From the NCBI GenBank assembly GCA_028708075.1, contig JAQVZS010000017.1, positions 1-52,049 on the forward strand: DNA of 52,049 nucleotides, written 5' to 3'. Within the stretch, counting starts at the first letter, position 1; each line of letters starts with the position of its first letter. The position numbers and the translations under genes were made by a program. The stretch is from Massilibacteroides sp. Lineage in GTDB: Bacteria; Bacteroidota; Bacteroidia; Bacteroidales; Tannerellaceae. The notes below the pieces were generated by a model. That model saw only the letters and a list, made by a program, of their open reading frames with translations, ran no database searches and was not told the origin of the DNA. This document shows, one piece after another, positions 1 through 7,088 of this stretch.

Positions 1-4
1 TTTC

Positions 5-12
5 TATCTTTG
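5..12 (+). promoter_or_regulatory. Probable nspC promoter (-7 box)
   Basis: TATCTTTG is an exact match to the Bacteroidota -7 consensus TAnnTTTG. It lies about 26 bases before the nspC start codon. The -33 box would fall outside the window, so only half of the promoter is visible. Confidence 0.6.
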
Positions 13-38
13 CCTCTTAATTTTAGATACTAAACGAA

Positions 39-1178
39 ATGATTGACTTCAATAAAATCCCGTCTCCCTGTTATGTGATGGAGGAACGTTTGTTAAGAGA
101 TAATCTTTCCCTGATCAAAGGCGTAAAAGAACGTGCCGGAGTGAATATAATCCTTGCGTTTAAAGCGTTTGCCATGTGGAAAGCTTTTCCTATTGTTCGT
201 GAGTATATTTCGTATTCGACAGCCAGTTCCTGCTTCGAAGCTCGCTTGGCTTACGAAGAGATGGGCAGTCGAGCGCATACCTATTCTCCGGCTTATACGG
301 ACGCGGATTTTCCGGAAATATTGAAGTATAGCAGTCATGTTACGTTTAATTCTATGACTCAATTCAATCGTTTTTATCCTATGGTTCAGGCGGGTGGCAA
401 ACGGGTTTCGTGTGGAATACGGATTAATCCTGAGTATTCGGATGTGGAGACGGATTTGTATAATCCCTGTGCGCCGGGTTCGCGGATGGGGATAATTGCC
501 GATCAGTTGGGCGACGAATTGCCTGAGGGGATAGAAGGATTGCATTTTCATACGTTGTGCGAATCGTCTTCGTATGATTTGGAGAAGACGTTGAAAGAAG
601 TGGAGAAGCGTTTCGGACGCTTTTTGTCTAAAATAAAATGGCTGAACATGGGAGGCGGGCACCTTATGACGCGGAAAGGATATGATACGAATCATCTGGT
701 TCATCTTTTGTTGGAGTTTAAGGCTAAATATCCTAATTTGGAAATTATTATGGAGCCAGGGAGCGCTTTTGCCTGGCAAACCGGGTTTTTATTGACTACT
801 GTTGTCGATATTGTAGAAAACAAAGGTATAAAGACGGCGATCATCGATGCTTCCTTCACATGCCATATGCCGGATTGTTTGGAAATGCCTTATAAACCGG
901 CGATACGGAATGCGATAGACGCTGCGGAGGGAAAACCGACTTATCGAATCGGCGGCAACAGTTGTCTAAGTGGCGACTTTATGGGAGATTGGTCCTTCGA
1001 CCAACCTTTAAAGATCGGCGATAAAATTATATTTGAAGATATGATTCACTATACCATCGTCAAAACTACGATGTTTAACGGAATACCACATCCTTCGATT
1101 GCTTTGTGGACGAAAAATGATACGCTGCTTATCTACCGTCAATTTAACTATGAAGATTATAAAGGCCGGATGAGTTAA
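39..1178 (+). CDS. nspC: Carboxynorspermidine decarboxylase NspC
   Basis: A cytoplasmic PLP-dependent decarboxylase that removes CO2 from carboxynorspermidine or carboxyspermidine to give norspermidine or spermidine. This is the last step of the alternative polyamine pathway used by gut Bacteroidales. The 379 aa length fits the alanine-racemase-fold (fold III) family. Lys42, in the segment LAFKAF, is the expected PLP Schiff-base lysine. The HFHTLCES segment, the EPGSAFAW phosphate-binding segment and the C-terminal GNSCLSGD segment with its catalytic-type Cys are all present. It starts just behind an exact -7 box and stands alone: the next gene converges on it. No carboxyspermidine dehydrogenase partner is visible here. 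Diaminopimelate decarboxylase is the nearest alternative, but the segment order and length favour NspC. Confidence 0.95.
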   Translation: MIDFNKIPSPCYVMEERLLRDNLSLIKGVKERAGVNIILAFKAFAMWKAFPIVREYISYSTASSCFEARLAYEEMGSRAHTYSPAYTDADFPEILKYSSHVTFNSMTQFNRFYPMVQAGGKRVSCGIRINPEYSDVETDLYNPCAPGSRMGIIADQLGDELPEGIEGLHFHTLCESSSYDLEKTLKEVEKRFGRFLSKIKWLNMGGGHLMTRKGYDTNHLVHLLLEFKAKYPNLEIIMEPGSAFAWQTGFLLTTVVDIVENKGIKTAIIDASFTCHMPDCLEMPYKPAIRNAIDAAEGKPTYRIGGNSCLSGDFMGDWSFDQPLKIGDKIIFEDMIHYTIVKTTMFNGIPHPSIALWTKNDTLLIYRQFNYEDYKGRMS

Positions 1179-1198
1179 AAAAACATTAAATTTTTGTT

Positions 1199-2104
1199 TT
1201 AATCGACAGCGTATTCGATTTTGTAAAGACCTTCACAGCTCACAAAGTTATGTTTGATGCCAATAGAATCGATCAAGTTGCGAATTTCAACGGTTTCAAA
1301 CTCGTGTGTATTATATCCGTTTCCAATATCATTGTTGTAAACCCATGTAGGTGTAGGCCAAAGACAGGCTTTAAATGTTATGTTTCTGTAAAAATCTTTG
1401 CTAACTCCTTTTTGCCCATGATGTGCCATTTGAAGATAATCACAATCCAACTCTTTACGATACGGTCCGTTTAATAATTTGTTACCGGCTTCTATTCCAG
1501 CGTCACTAAGGAATAAAATCGATTTTTCTTTGTCCCAAACTTTAATAATCATACTTGAATTATTAAAAGGATTAGAAGTAATAGATTCGTCGGTAACGCC
1601 TAATATTTTAAACATTGTTTTGTCTATCCGGAAGATATCACCTGGTATTTTCAGGTCGACAACGGGTATAGTTGTTTTTTTGAGATTAGAATAGAAATCA
1701 ATAGCAGCATCTTTGTACTCGGGCTCTAATTCGCAAAATTCGGGAGAGAACGCGGAGTGACAGATTTTGTCTATTTTTAGTTGATCCGGTCTTTTTAGGA
1801 TTTCGTTTAACGCGCCGATGTGATCTGGATGCGGATGGCTGACAAACCACAAAGAAACATGATTGCCTAAAGCGGCCAAAAAACCGCGCAAATAAAATTC
1901 TTCTTCTTTTACGCCACCGTCAAGCACGACAACTTCTCCATTTGTCATCTGAAAAATATACGAATTACCGATAGTATTTATTTGAGACGGTAATTGCCAT
2001 AATGTGAAATTAACTCGTTCATCATTAGAAGAACAACCGATACCTATCAAGAAAATAAAACTAGCTACAAGAAAACGGTATAGTTGTTTTGTTTTTATTT
2101 TCAT
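1199..2104 (-). CDS. Metallo-beta-lactamase-fold hydrolase, lipoprotein
   Basis: A 301 aa predicted lipoprotein. An N-terminal hydrophobic stretch ends in a lipobox with Cys24 (LIGIGC). A metallo-beta-lactamase-like domain follows, with the metal-binding signature H90-x-H92-x-D94-H95 in SHPHPDHIGAL, then a LSDAG segment and a later MAHHGQKG segment supplying further metal ligands. The layout resembles the ComEC/Rec2-type branch of MBL-fold proteins rather than true beta-lactamases. It is the last gene of the PUL, five bases after the SGNH fusion gene, so it is probably cotranscribed with the glycan-degrading genes and exported to the envelope. The substrate is unknown; a phosphodiester, lactone or ester bond is possible. 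The fold assignment is firm, the role is not. Confidence 0.75.
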   Translation of the reverse strand: MKIKTKQLYRFLVASFIFLIGIGCSSNDERVNFTLWQLPSQINTIGNSYIFQMTNGEVVVLDGGVKEEEFYLRGFLAALGNHVSLWFVSHPHPDHIGALNEILKRPDQLKIDKICHSAFSPEFCELEPEYKDAAIDFYSNLKKTTIPVVDLKIPGDIFRIDKTMFKILGVTDESITSNPFNNSSMIIKVWDKEKSILFLSDAGIEAGNKLLNGPYRKELDCDYLQMAHHGQKGVSKDFYRNITFKACLWPTPTWVYNNDIGNGYNTHEFETVEIRNLIDSIGIKHNFVSCEGLYKIEYAVD

Positions 2105-2109
2105 ATTCT

Positions 2110-3546
2110 TTATTTTTTTTCGGTGTATGCTTTTAATATAAATTCTACAATCGGTTGCGGATTCTGAAGGCTATGCGGATGATGTCCGATGCCTTTTTTA
2201 TGGATAACCCGAATCGGATGGTTTCTTTTTTTCATTTTTTTTTCGAACAAAGCGGTGTTTTCGCTAACCGGGACAATATCATCTGCGTCTCCTACAACAT
2301 GTAGGATTGGACAATTTGCCCGGATAATTTCGCGAGTTAAATTTACAGGATTCCCCTTAAAAGTAAGGGCTGATTTGTCATCTTTAAGTTGAAAATCCGT
2401 TTTGAAAATTTCCCAATCCTGGGGGCTTCCTTTTCCTGTACCCTGTCCTCCTGGCCAACTTTTAATATCTAAGACAGGTGCGTCTGCATAAATAGCTTGA
2501 ACTCTTTGCGGATATTTTGCCACCCAGCGATAAAGATAAAAGCCGCCCCTGCTCAAACCTTCCATGACCGATTTGGGGGCTAACCCGGCTTGTGTTAAAA
2601 ACAGGTAGAACCGATCCCAAAGATTCAGGGCTTCTTCGTTTCCGAATAATTCCGAAACATCGCAATAAACTAGATGGAAACCACGTTCGAGCAGTGCAAT
2701 ATCGACCTGAGGTTCATGTCCCCAAAAACGAGCTCTCCATATCCAAGGTTTATCTTTTGCAGTATATTTAGGGATTACGACTTTGGCTTGGCGACCGTTA
2801 AACTCGAATGTATATCCGTGAAATCCGTAAAAATTAAAGCTTGTTGCTTCATTGGGTAATTGGATTGTTAATTGAAATTTTGTCTCTCTTGGAGTAGTGA
2901 TATAATCATAGAGATATTTCGCGATTCGAGTGGCACCTGAGGCAGATGGGTGAATTCCATCTGTAAACAATGTAAGAGAATCGATGAATATTTGGTGTAA
3001 ATCAATTATTTCTATTCCCGTTTCAAATGCAAGTTCTCTGATTTGAGGGATAATCTCCTTTTCGATCACATCTGCTGTAATCCCCTTGTCTCCGACACAG
3101 AAAGCGGGGAGGGGGAGTAGTAAAACGATTCTAGGATGGCTGGATAATTGGGTGAATGAACGAATCAATTGTTTATAATCTTCTATAAAATCAGATAAAA
3201 ATACCCGGTTATCCGGTTTTGAATCGTTTGTCCCTAATTTAATAAAAACCCAATCCGGCATGAATTCCAACGTTTGTTCGTATTCTTGGGTCGATATATA
3301 TGGTAAATTCCCCTTTTTTAGTAAGGTTGCACTGTTTTTCCCGTAATTTCTTACTTCATAGCCTTCGCCCAGTAAACTTGCCAATTGCGCGGGATAACTG
3401 TAGTTTATCCTGTTTTCGATGGTTGCCCCGTAGGTAATACTGTTTCCCACACAGGCTATTTTTGTTTTTTTCTGTGCGAAACAGGGAGAGATACAGAATA
3501 GCAGGATAGCAATTAAACCGTAAAAGAGCATTGTTTTTTTACACAT
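2110..3546 (-). CDS. SGNH esterase fused to alpha/beta hydrolase, secreted
   Basis: A 478 aa two-domain secreted hydrolase. I chose the ATG at 3546, giving MCKKTMLFYG and a clear signal peptide ending near FAQ (residue 25); a longer reading would run into the preceding gene. Residues about 28-220 are an SGNH/GDSL domain: block I GNSITYGA (Ser36), block II Gly69, block III GTND (Asn107), block V DGIHP (Asp196, His199). Residues about 225-478 are an alpha/beta hydrolase with nucleophile elbow GLSRGG (Ser332), an acid candidate in VGDADD (420-423) and a histidine cluster GIGHHPH near 455. Both triads look intact. Two different esterase folds in one chain in a PUL suggest removal of acyl or other ester groups from a decorated glycan; this is inference. 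It lies 14 bases after the GH32-like gene. Confidence 0.8.
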   Translation of the reverse strand: MCKKTMLFYGLIAILLFCISPCFAQKKTKIACVGNSITYGATIENRINYSYPAQLASLLGEGYEVRNYGKNSATLLKKGNLPYISTQEYEQTLEFMPDWVFIKLGTNDSKPDNRVFLSDFIEDYKQLIRSFTQLSSHPRIVLLLPLPAFCVGDKGITADVIEKEIIPQIRELAFETGIEIIDLHQIFIDSLTLFTDGIHPSASGATRIAKYLYDYITTPRETKFQLTIQLPNEATSFNFYGFHGYTFEFNGRQAKVVIPKYTAKDKPWIWRARFWGHEPQVDIALLERGFHLVYCDVSELFGNEEALNLWDRFYLFLTQAGLAPKSVMEGLSRGGFYLYRWVAKYPQRVQAIYADAPVLDIKSWPGGQGTGKGSPQDWEIFKTDFQLKDDKSALTFKGNPVNLTREIIRANCPILHVVGDADDIVPVSENTALFEKKMKKRNHPIRVIHKKGIGHHPHSLQNPQPIVEFILKAYTEKK

Positions 3547-3560
3547 GACTTTTTTCTTTA

Positions 3561-5177
3561 TTAATGAGCATAAATATTCTTCATTTGCCAAGCGTTTAAC
3601 GATTTCAATAATGCATTTTTTCCATGAGCTTTGATGGAAAACCATTGGCTGTCGTCTCTTTCCGGATAAGTGCGCAATGCAACACATTGCCGATTATTTA
3701 CAAAGACTTCGATAATACTTTTATCAATAAAAATATGTAAATGAACCAATTCTCCTTCTTTAATCTCTACATCGGCCGTTTCGGGTATTCTAATATTTAC
3801 CCTATCGGAAATAGAACTGTTCAGGTTATCTACCGAAATCGCGCTGGTTCGGATGGGCGGTCCGGAATAATCCCGGTTTAAATATCCTCCGTCCGGATAA
3901 AACGTAATCCTTGTATATTCTTCTTCATTCGGGGAACGCAATACTTTTAACTCAATGGCCTCTGCTTTTAAGGGATCCAGTGTGAGTTCGAGCTCCATCA
4001 CATTACCTGAAATTTCTGGTAGTATTATTTCCTGGTTTGCTGGTAAATCAATTGTTGGAACAGAGATTTGCTTCCCTCTTAAAGACGTGTAATCACCGGC
4101 AGGACTGATTTTCAATTCTTCTTTTTCGTTAAGGGTTAGGCGCCAAGGCAGAGTCATTAATTCAGTATAATTTCCATCGCCGATTTCTTTGCCTGTGTTC
4201 ATGTTAAAAAGAGCAATTATTCCCCCTTTTCCGTCCGGATAAGCCGTAGGTGCATGTACGCCACCTTTCGAAGAAGGCCCGTGATTAAAACGTCCTCCAC
4301 TGGTGACATTAAATTTATCTTTTTCCTGGTCATAATCGCCGATTAAATATCTCCCTCCGCTTTTATGACTAAAAAAGAGGAAGATATATTTCCCATTGTC
4401 GCCGATTGGCCAGAAATACGGACAAGAACCATCATCTCCAATAAATGAATAATAATCATTTTCAATAAATGGGTGAAGATACGTCCAGTTTTTCAAATCT
4501 GTGGATTCGAATAAAAAATTTGCCCGTATACTTTTTCCACCCGGACCAATTGCGCGCCTTCCTCCACTTAAAGAATAATATTTATCTCCCTTTTTCCATA
4601 TATTCGGATCCCAAACACTATACGGTAAATCATCTCCGGCAGGGATGACCGCTTTATTTGCTACTTTCGTCCAGTTCAATAATAATGGATCTTCCGAAAC
4701 AGCCACCATATTTCCTACATTCACGCCATGATACATTGCAATCACTCGGTTTTCTTCTACCCATGTCGACCCGGAAAAAACCATTTCTTCCGGATTCGGA
4801 TAAATCGCGTAAGGCAAATCCGACCAGTGAATTAAATCAGTACTGACCGTATGTCCCCAATGTTGACGCGGGTCTTCCGGGGGATAAGCCTGATAAAACA
4901 AATGCCATTTACCTTGCCAAAAGCAGAGTCCATTGGGGTCGTTCAGTTTTCCTTCCGGGCTGATGAAATGATAAAACGGACGATGCTTATCTTTTGACAG
5001 TTGTTTGCGAGACTCCTGAAACCGTTTAATAAGTAGATTTTTTTTTAGCTCTTTCAGTTGTTCTTTTGAGTCATTGCTAAATTTGAATTGAGGTACTTTA
5101 GACGTGTAATCTTGCGCAAAAGAGGTTGCTGAAAAAAAGAATAACAGCGCGAATACTTTTTTAATTATCGAATTCAT
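3561..5177 (-). CDS. GH32-like protein with altered catalytic motifs
   Basis: A 538 aa secreted protein with a signal peptide cleaved after about residue 22 (SFAQ). Residues about 65-370 match the five-bladed propeller of clan GH-J: the nucleophile motif LNDPNG (Asp80), the FSGST segment and repeated blade patterns. Residues about 385-535 match the GH32 C-terminal beta-sandwich, including a FIDKSIIEVFVNN segment. Ordinary GH32 enzymes are beta-fructosidases such as levanase and inulinase. Two of the three signature motifs differ here. At the RDP position the protein reads WDP (189-191). At the EC position, where the acid/base Glu is expected, it reads GSCP (250-253). It may therefore act on something other than a fructan, use another acid, or only bind. 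It lies 7 bases after its upstream neighbour, clearly in the PUL operon. Fold confidence is high; activity confidence is low. Confidence 0.75.
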   Translation of the reverse strand: MNSIIKKVFALLFFFSATSFAQDYTSKVPQFKFSNDSKEQLKELKKNLLIKRFQESRKQLSKDKHRPFYHFISPEGKLNDPNGLCFWQGKWHLFYQAYPPEDPRQHWGHTVSTDLIHWSDLPYAIYPNPEEMVFSGSTWVEENRVIAMYHGVNVGNMVAVSEDPLLLNWTKVANKAVIPAGDDLPYSVWDPNIWKKGDKYYSLSGGRRAIGPGGKSIRANFLFESTDLKNWTYLHPFIENDYYSFIGDDGSCPYFWPIGDNGKYIFLFFSHKSGGRYLIGDYDQEKDKFNVTSGGRFNHGPSSKGGVHAPTAYPDGKGGIIALFNMNTGKEIGDGNYTELMTLPWRLTLNEKEELKISPAGDYTSLRGKQISVPTIDLPANQEIILPEISGNVMELELTLDPLKAEAIELKVLRSPNEEEYTRITFYPDGGYLNRDYSGPPIRTSAISVDNLNSSISDRVNIRIPETADVEIKEGELVHLHIFIDKSIIEVFVNNRQCVALRTYPERDDSQWFSIKAHGKNALLKSLNAWQMKNIYAH

Positions 5178-5184
5178 ATATTGT

Positions 5185-6177
5185 TTAATAATTAATGATT
5201 AATTGAATATGGTTTTCTCCCTTAGGTAAAACGACAGACTTCTCCATTTCGTTCCATGCTGTCCAATTCTGTCCATTAACGGAGACTTCCCGGATTGGTT
5301 TTTGAAAAGGATCATGAATAAACATAATGGTACGCGGACACTCTTCCGGCATCCAAATTTCGGCATGAATCGTATTCAACTCATCGCTATGTTTCAGGTT
5401 ATAGCTGAACTTTCCGTAGCGGGTGCAAAGGTTTTTTAATTCTACTTTTTCTCCCGGTTCCAACCAACGGTTTGGAATCCCGTTTCCTAACCATATTTTG
5501 CCGTTTTTTTTTTCTTTTTTATTATCAGACTCAATTAAAAATTCGATTCGTATTTTTTCTTTTTGCAGAATAGCCATTGAAAAGGCGTCAATTTTTCGTA
5601 CGTCTGGCATATCTTTTGACGGAATTTTTATCCGCATTTTAAGTGTTCTTCTATAGGTTACTTCACCTGGAAAATTTTTAGCGGATGAAATTTCTTTTTC
5701 TCCAAGCGGATTGAACGTATAAATCACTTTATTTCCCTTTATCTGCCTGCAGGTATTTGCCACAATCCATTTCCCACGCCACAAATCATCTTCTAAATCA
5801 TCGAAAGAAGACATGTGAGGAGGTTGGTCCGGCCAAGTATCCTGCCAATATTCAATATGCCTGTTCGCCGTCGTTTCTTCGCTGATTTTTTTATCGAATG
5901 TTATTTCGAAACGTTGTATATCCCGCGTTTTCCACCATCTTATTCCGATGTTATCCTGTTTTTTTTCAGTCGAATAGAAAAGATTATCTTTTATTTCATA
6001 TCCTAAAAGCGAATCTTCAATATTCCAATAGCACAAAGTTCCGAATGAAGTAATATTCAGATATTCGTCTTTTTCGGAGGCACCTTGATTGTTGGAGGCG
6101 TTAACCGTTACTATCAATGCGATGTTGGATATTAAACAACAGAAAAGAATTGAAAAACTTTTTATTATTATCGGCAT
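5185..6177 (-). CDS. Secreted protein of unknown function in PUL
   Basis: A 330 aa protein I do not recognise. It starts with a hydrophobic signal-like segment (residues about 5-27, ending near VNA), so it is probably exported. The rest is rich in Trp, charged residues and beta-type patterns, with no metal-binding or nucleophile-elbow motif I can name. The C-terminal 90 residues (AEIWMPEECPR to HIQLIINY) look like a beta-sandwich, perhaps carbohydrate-binding. It sits between the beta-propeller lipoprotein and the GH32-like gene with short gaps, so it very likely belongs to the PUL transcript. A run of ten A residues on the coding strand (5504-5513 on the + strand) followed by another A6 encodes the Lys-rich KKEKKNGK segment. 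The reading frame is intact here. Confidence 0.6.
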   Translation of the reverse strand: MPIIIKSFSILFCCLISNIALIVTVNASNNQGASEKDEYLNITSFGTLCYWNIEDSLLGYEIKDNLFYSTEKKQDNIGIRWWKTRDIQRFEITFDKKISEETTANRHIEYWQDTWPDQPPHMSSFDDLEDDLWRGKWIVANTCRQIKGNKVIYTFNPLGEKEISSAKNFPGEVTYRRTLKMRIKIPSKDMPDVRKIDAFSMAILQKEKIRIEFLIESDNKKEKKNGKIWLGNGIPNRWLEPGEKVELKNLCTRYGKFSYNLKHSDELNTIHAEIWMPEECPRTIMFIHDPFQKPIREVSVNGQNWTAWNEMEKSVVLPKGENHIQLIINY

Positions 6178-6200
6178 AGTTGATGATTTTAGTTCGTGAA

Positions 6201-7085
6201 TTATTCCGGATAAACTCGGACTTTATATAGGTTTGTTCCCGGAATGTTTATTTTTTTATCCGGATTTTTCATGTAAACGGTATGCGTCCACCAGTTTATT
6301 TCCGCCTTGGTATAAACAACATGTTGGGTTTCCTTATTAAAATTAATAGACTTAACGTCTGCTTTATTTACCCACGGAAAGGATTCGAAAAATTCTTTGT
6401 CGATATGGAATGTCCATACGTGTTCAGCTTCAGTAATTAATAATTCGTCTGCAGAAATCCGTGTAAGGTCATGACCGCCCTGTGCTGGAAGGAGCCAAGA
6501 TTTTTCCTTTTTTAATTCAGGATTCTCCGTGTTCCAGTTTTTCAATGAGTAAGAACGTAGTTCAAATTCTCCCAAGACAAATAATCCTTCTCTTTCCGGG
6601 ATCCATACGGCACCATGTCCGGAGTATAACGTATCCCTGTAAAGACATTTTTCCGGCGTTTGGATATCAAAAACTTCCACGGCATCTCCATAAGGATGGT
6701 TGGATAAAGCAACGACTATTCTGTCGTTTGGGAGAATTGCCGCCGAATGAGCCATGGGGGCATTCGCGTAAAAAAGTATTTTTTTTGTTTCTTTTTCCAG
6801 TAAAACAACACCTCCGCCCGAAGACGTGATTAGTAATTTCGTGTTTTGATCGATAGGTTTGCATTCGTCTAAAGGGAATAAATATTTTTGATAAATCTCT
6901 GGTATTTCTGATGCTTCAGAGATGTCCCATTGCCATTTTACGGTTACGTCCGTTTCGTTTGACCGGGCGGGGTCAATTATTAAAACTTTTCCATCTCCGC
7001 AAACAATTAGTTCTTCAGGTACTTTTGTGCAGGAACTTAATCCGGTAAATAGGATGCTAATTAATAAGAATAAACTTTGTCTCAT
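6201..7085 (-). CDS. Beta-propeller-like lipoprotein
   Basis: A 294 aa protein with a lipobox after a short hydrophobic leader (FTGLSSC, Cys19), so probably a lipoprotein. The mature part shows repeated beta-strand patterns such as ELIVCGDGKVLIID, GGGVVLLEKETKKILFY and DAVEVFDIQTPEK, typical of a WD40/YVTN-like propeller. Similar short propeller proteins (DUF6528-like; my recollection, not checked) occur in Bacteroidales PULs. Motifs such as AHSAAIL, GHGAVW and GGHDLTR place several His residues at blade tops, a possible ligand or metal site, as in oligogalacturonate-lyase-type propellers; this is speculative. It follows the six-hairpin glycosidase gene by 3 bases, so translation is probably coupled. 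Confidence 0.6.
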   Translation of the reverse strand: MRQSLFLLISILFTGLSSCTKVPEELIVCGDGKVLIIDPARSNETDVTVKWQWDISEASEIPEIYQKYLFPLDECKPIDQNTKLLITSSGGGVVLLEKETKKILFYANAPMAHSAAILPNDRIVVALSNHPYGDAVEVFDIQTPEKCLYRDTLYSGHGAVWIPEREGLFVLGEFELRSYSLKNWNTENPELKKEKSWLLPAQGGHDLTRISADELLITEAEHVWTFHIDKEFFESFPWVNKADVKSINFNKETQHVVYTKAEINWWTHTVYMKNPDKKINIPGTNLYKVRVYPE

Positions 7086-7088
7086 TTG

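Noticed and set aside
93-779. Long reading frame antisense to nspC
   Set aside because: Its protein is rich in Arg/His/Ile with no recognisable pattern, and the + strand gene is unmistakable.
2221-2245. T-runs inside the SGNH fusion gene as a phase-variable tract
   Set aside because: The runs encode Lys/Met-rich residues and are interrupted; less compelling than the A10 tract at 5504.
3547-3687. Upstream extension of the SGNH fusion gene into the GH32-like gene
   Set aside because: The extension reads the 3' end of its neighbour in another frame and would hide the signal peptide.
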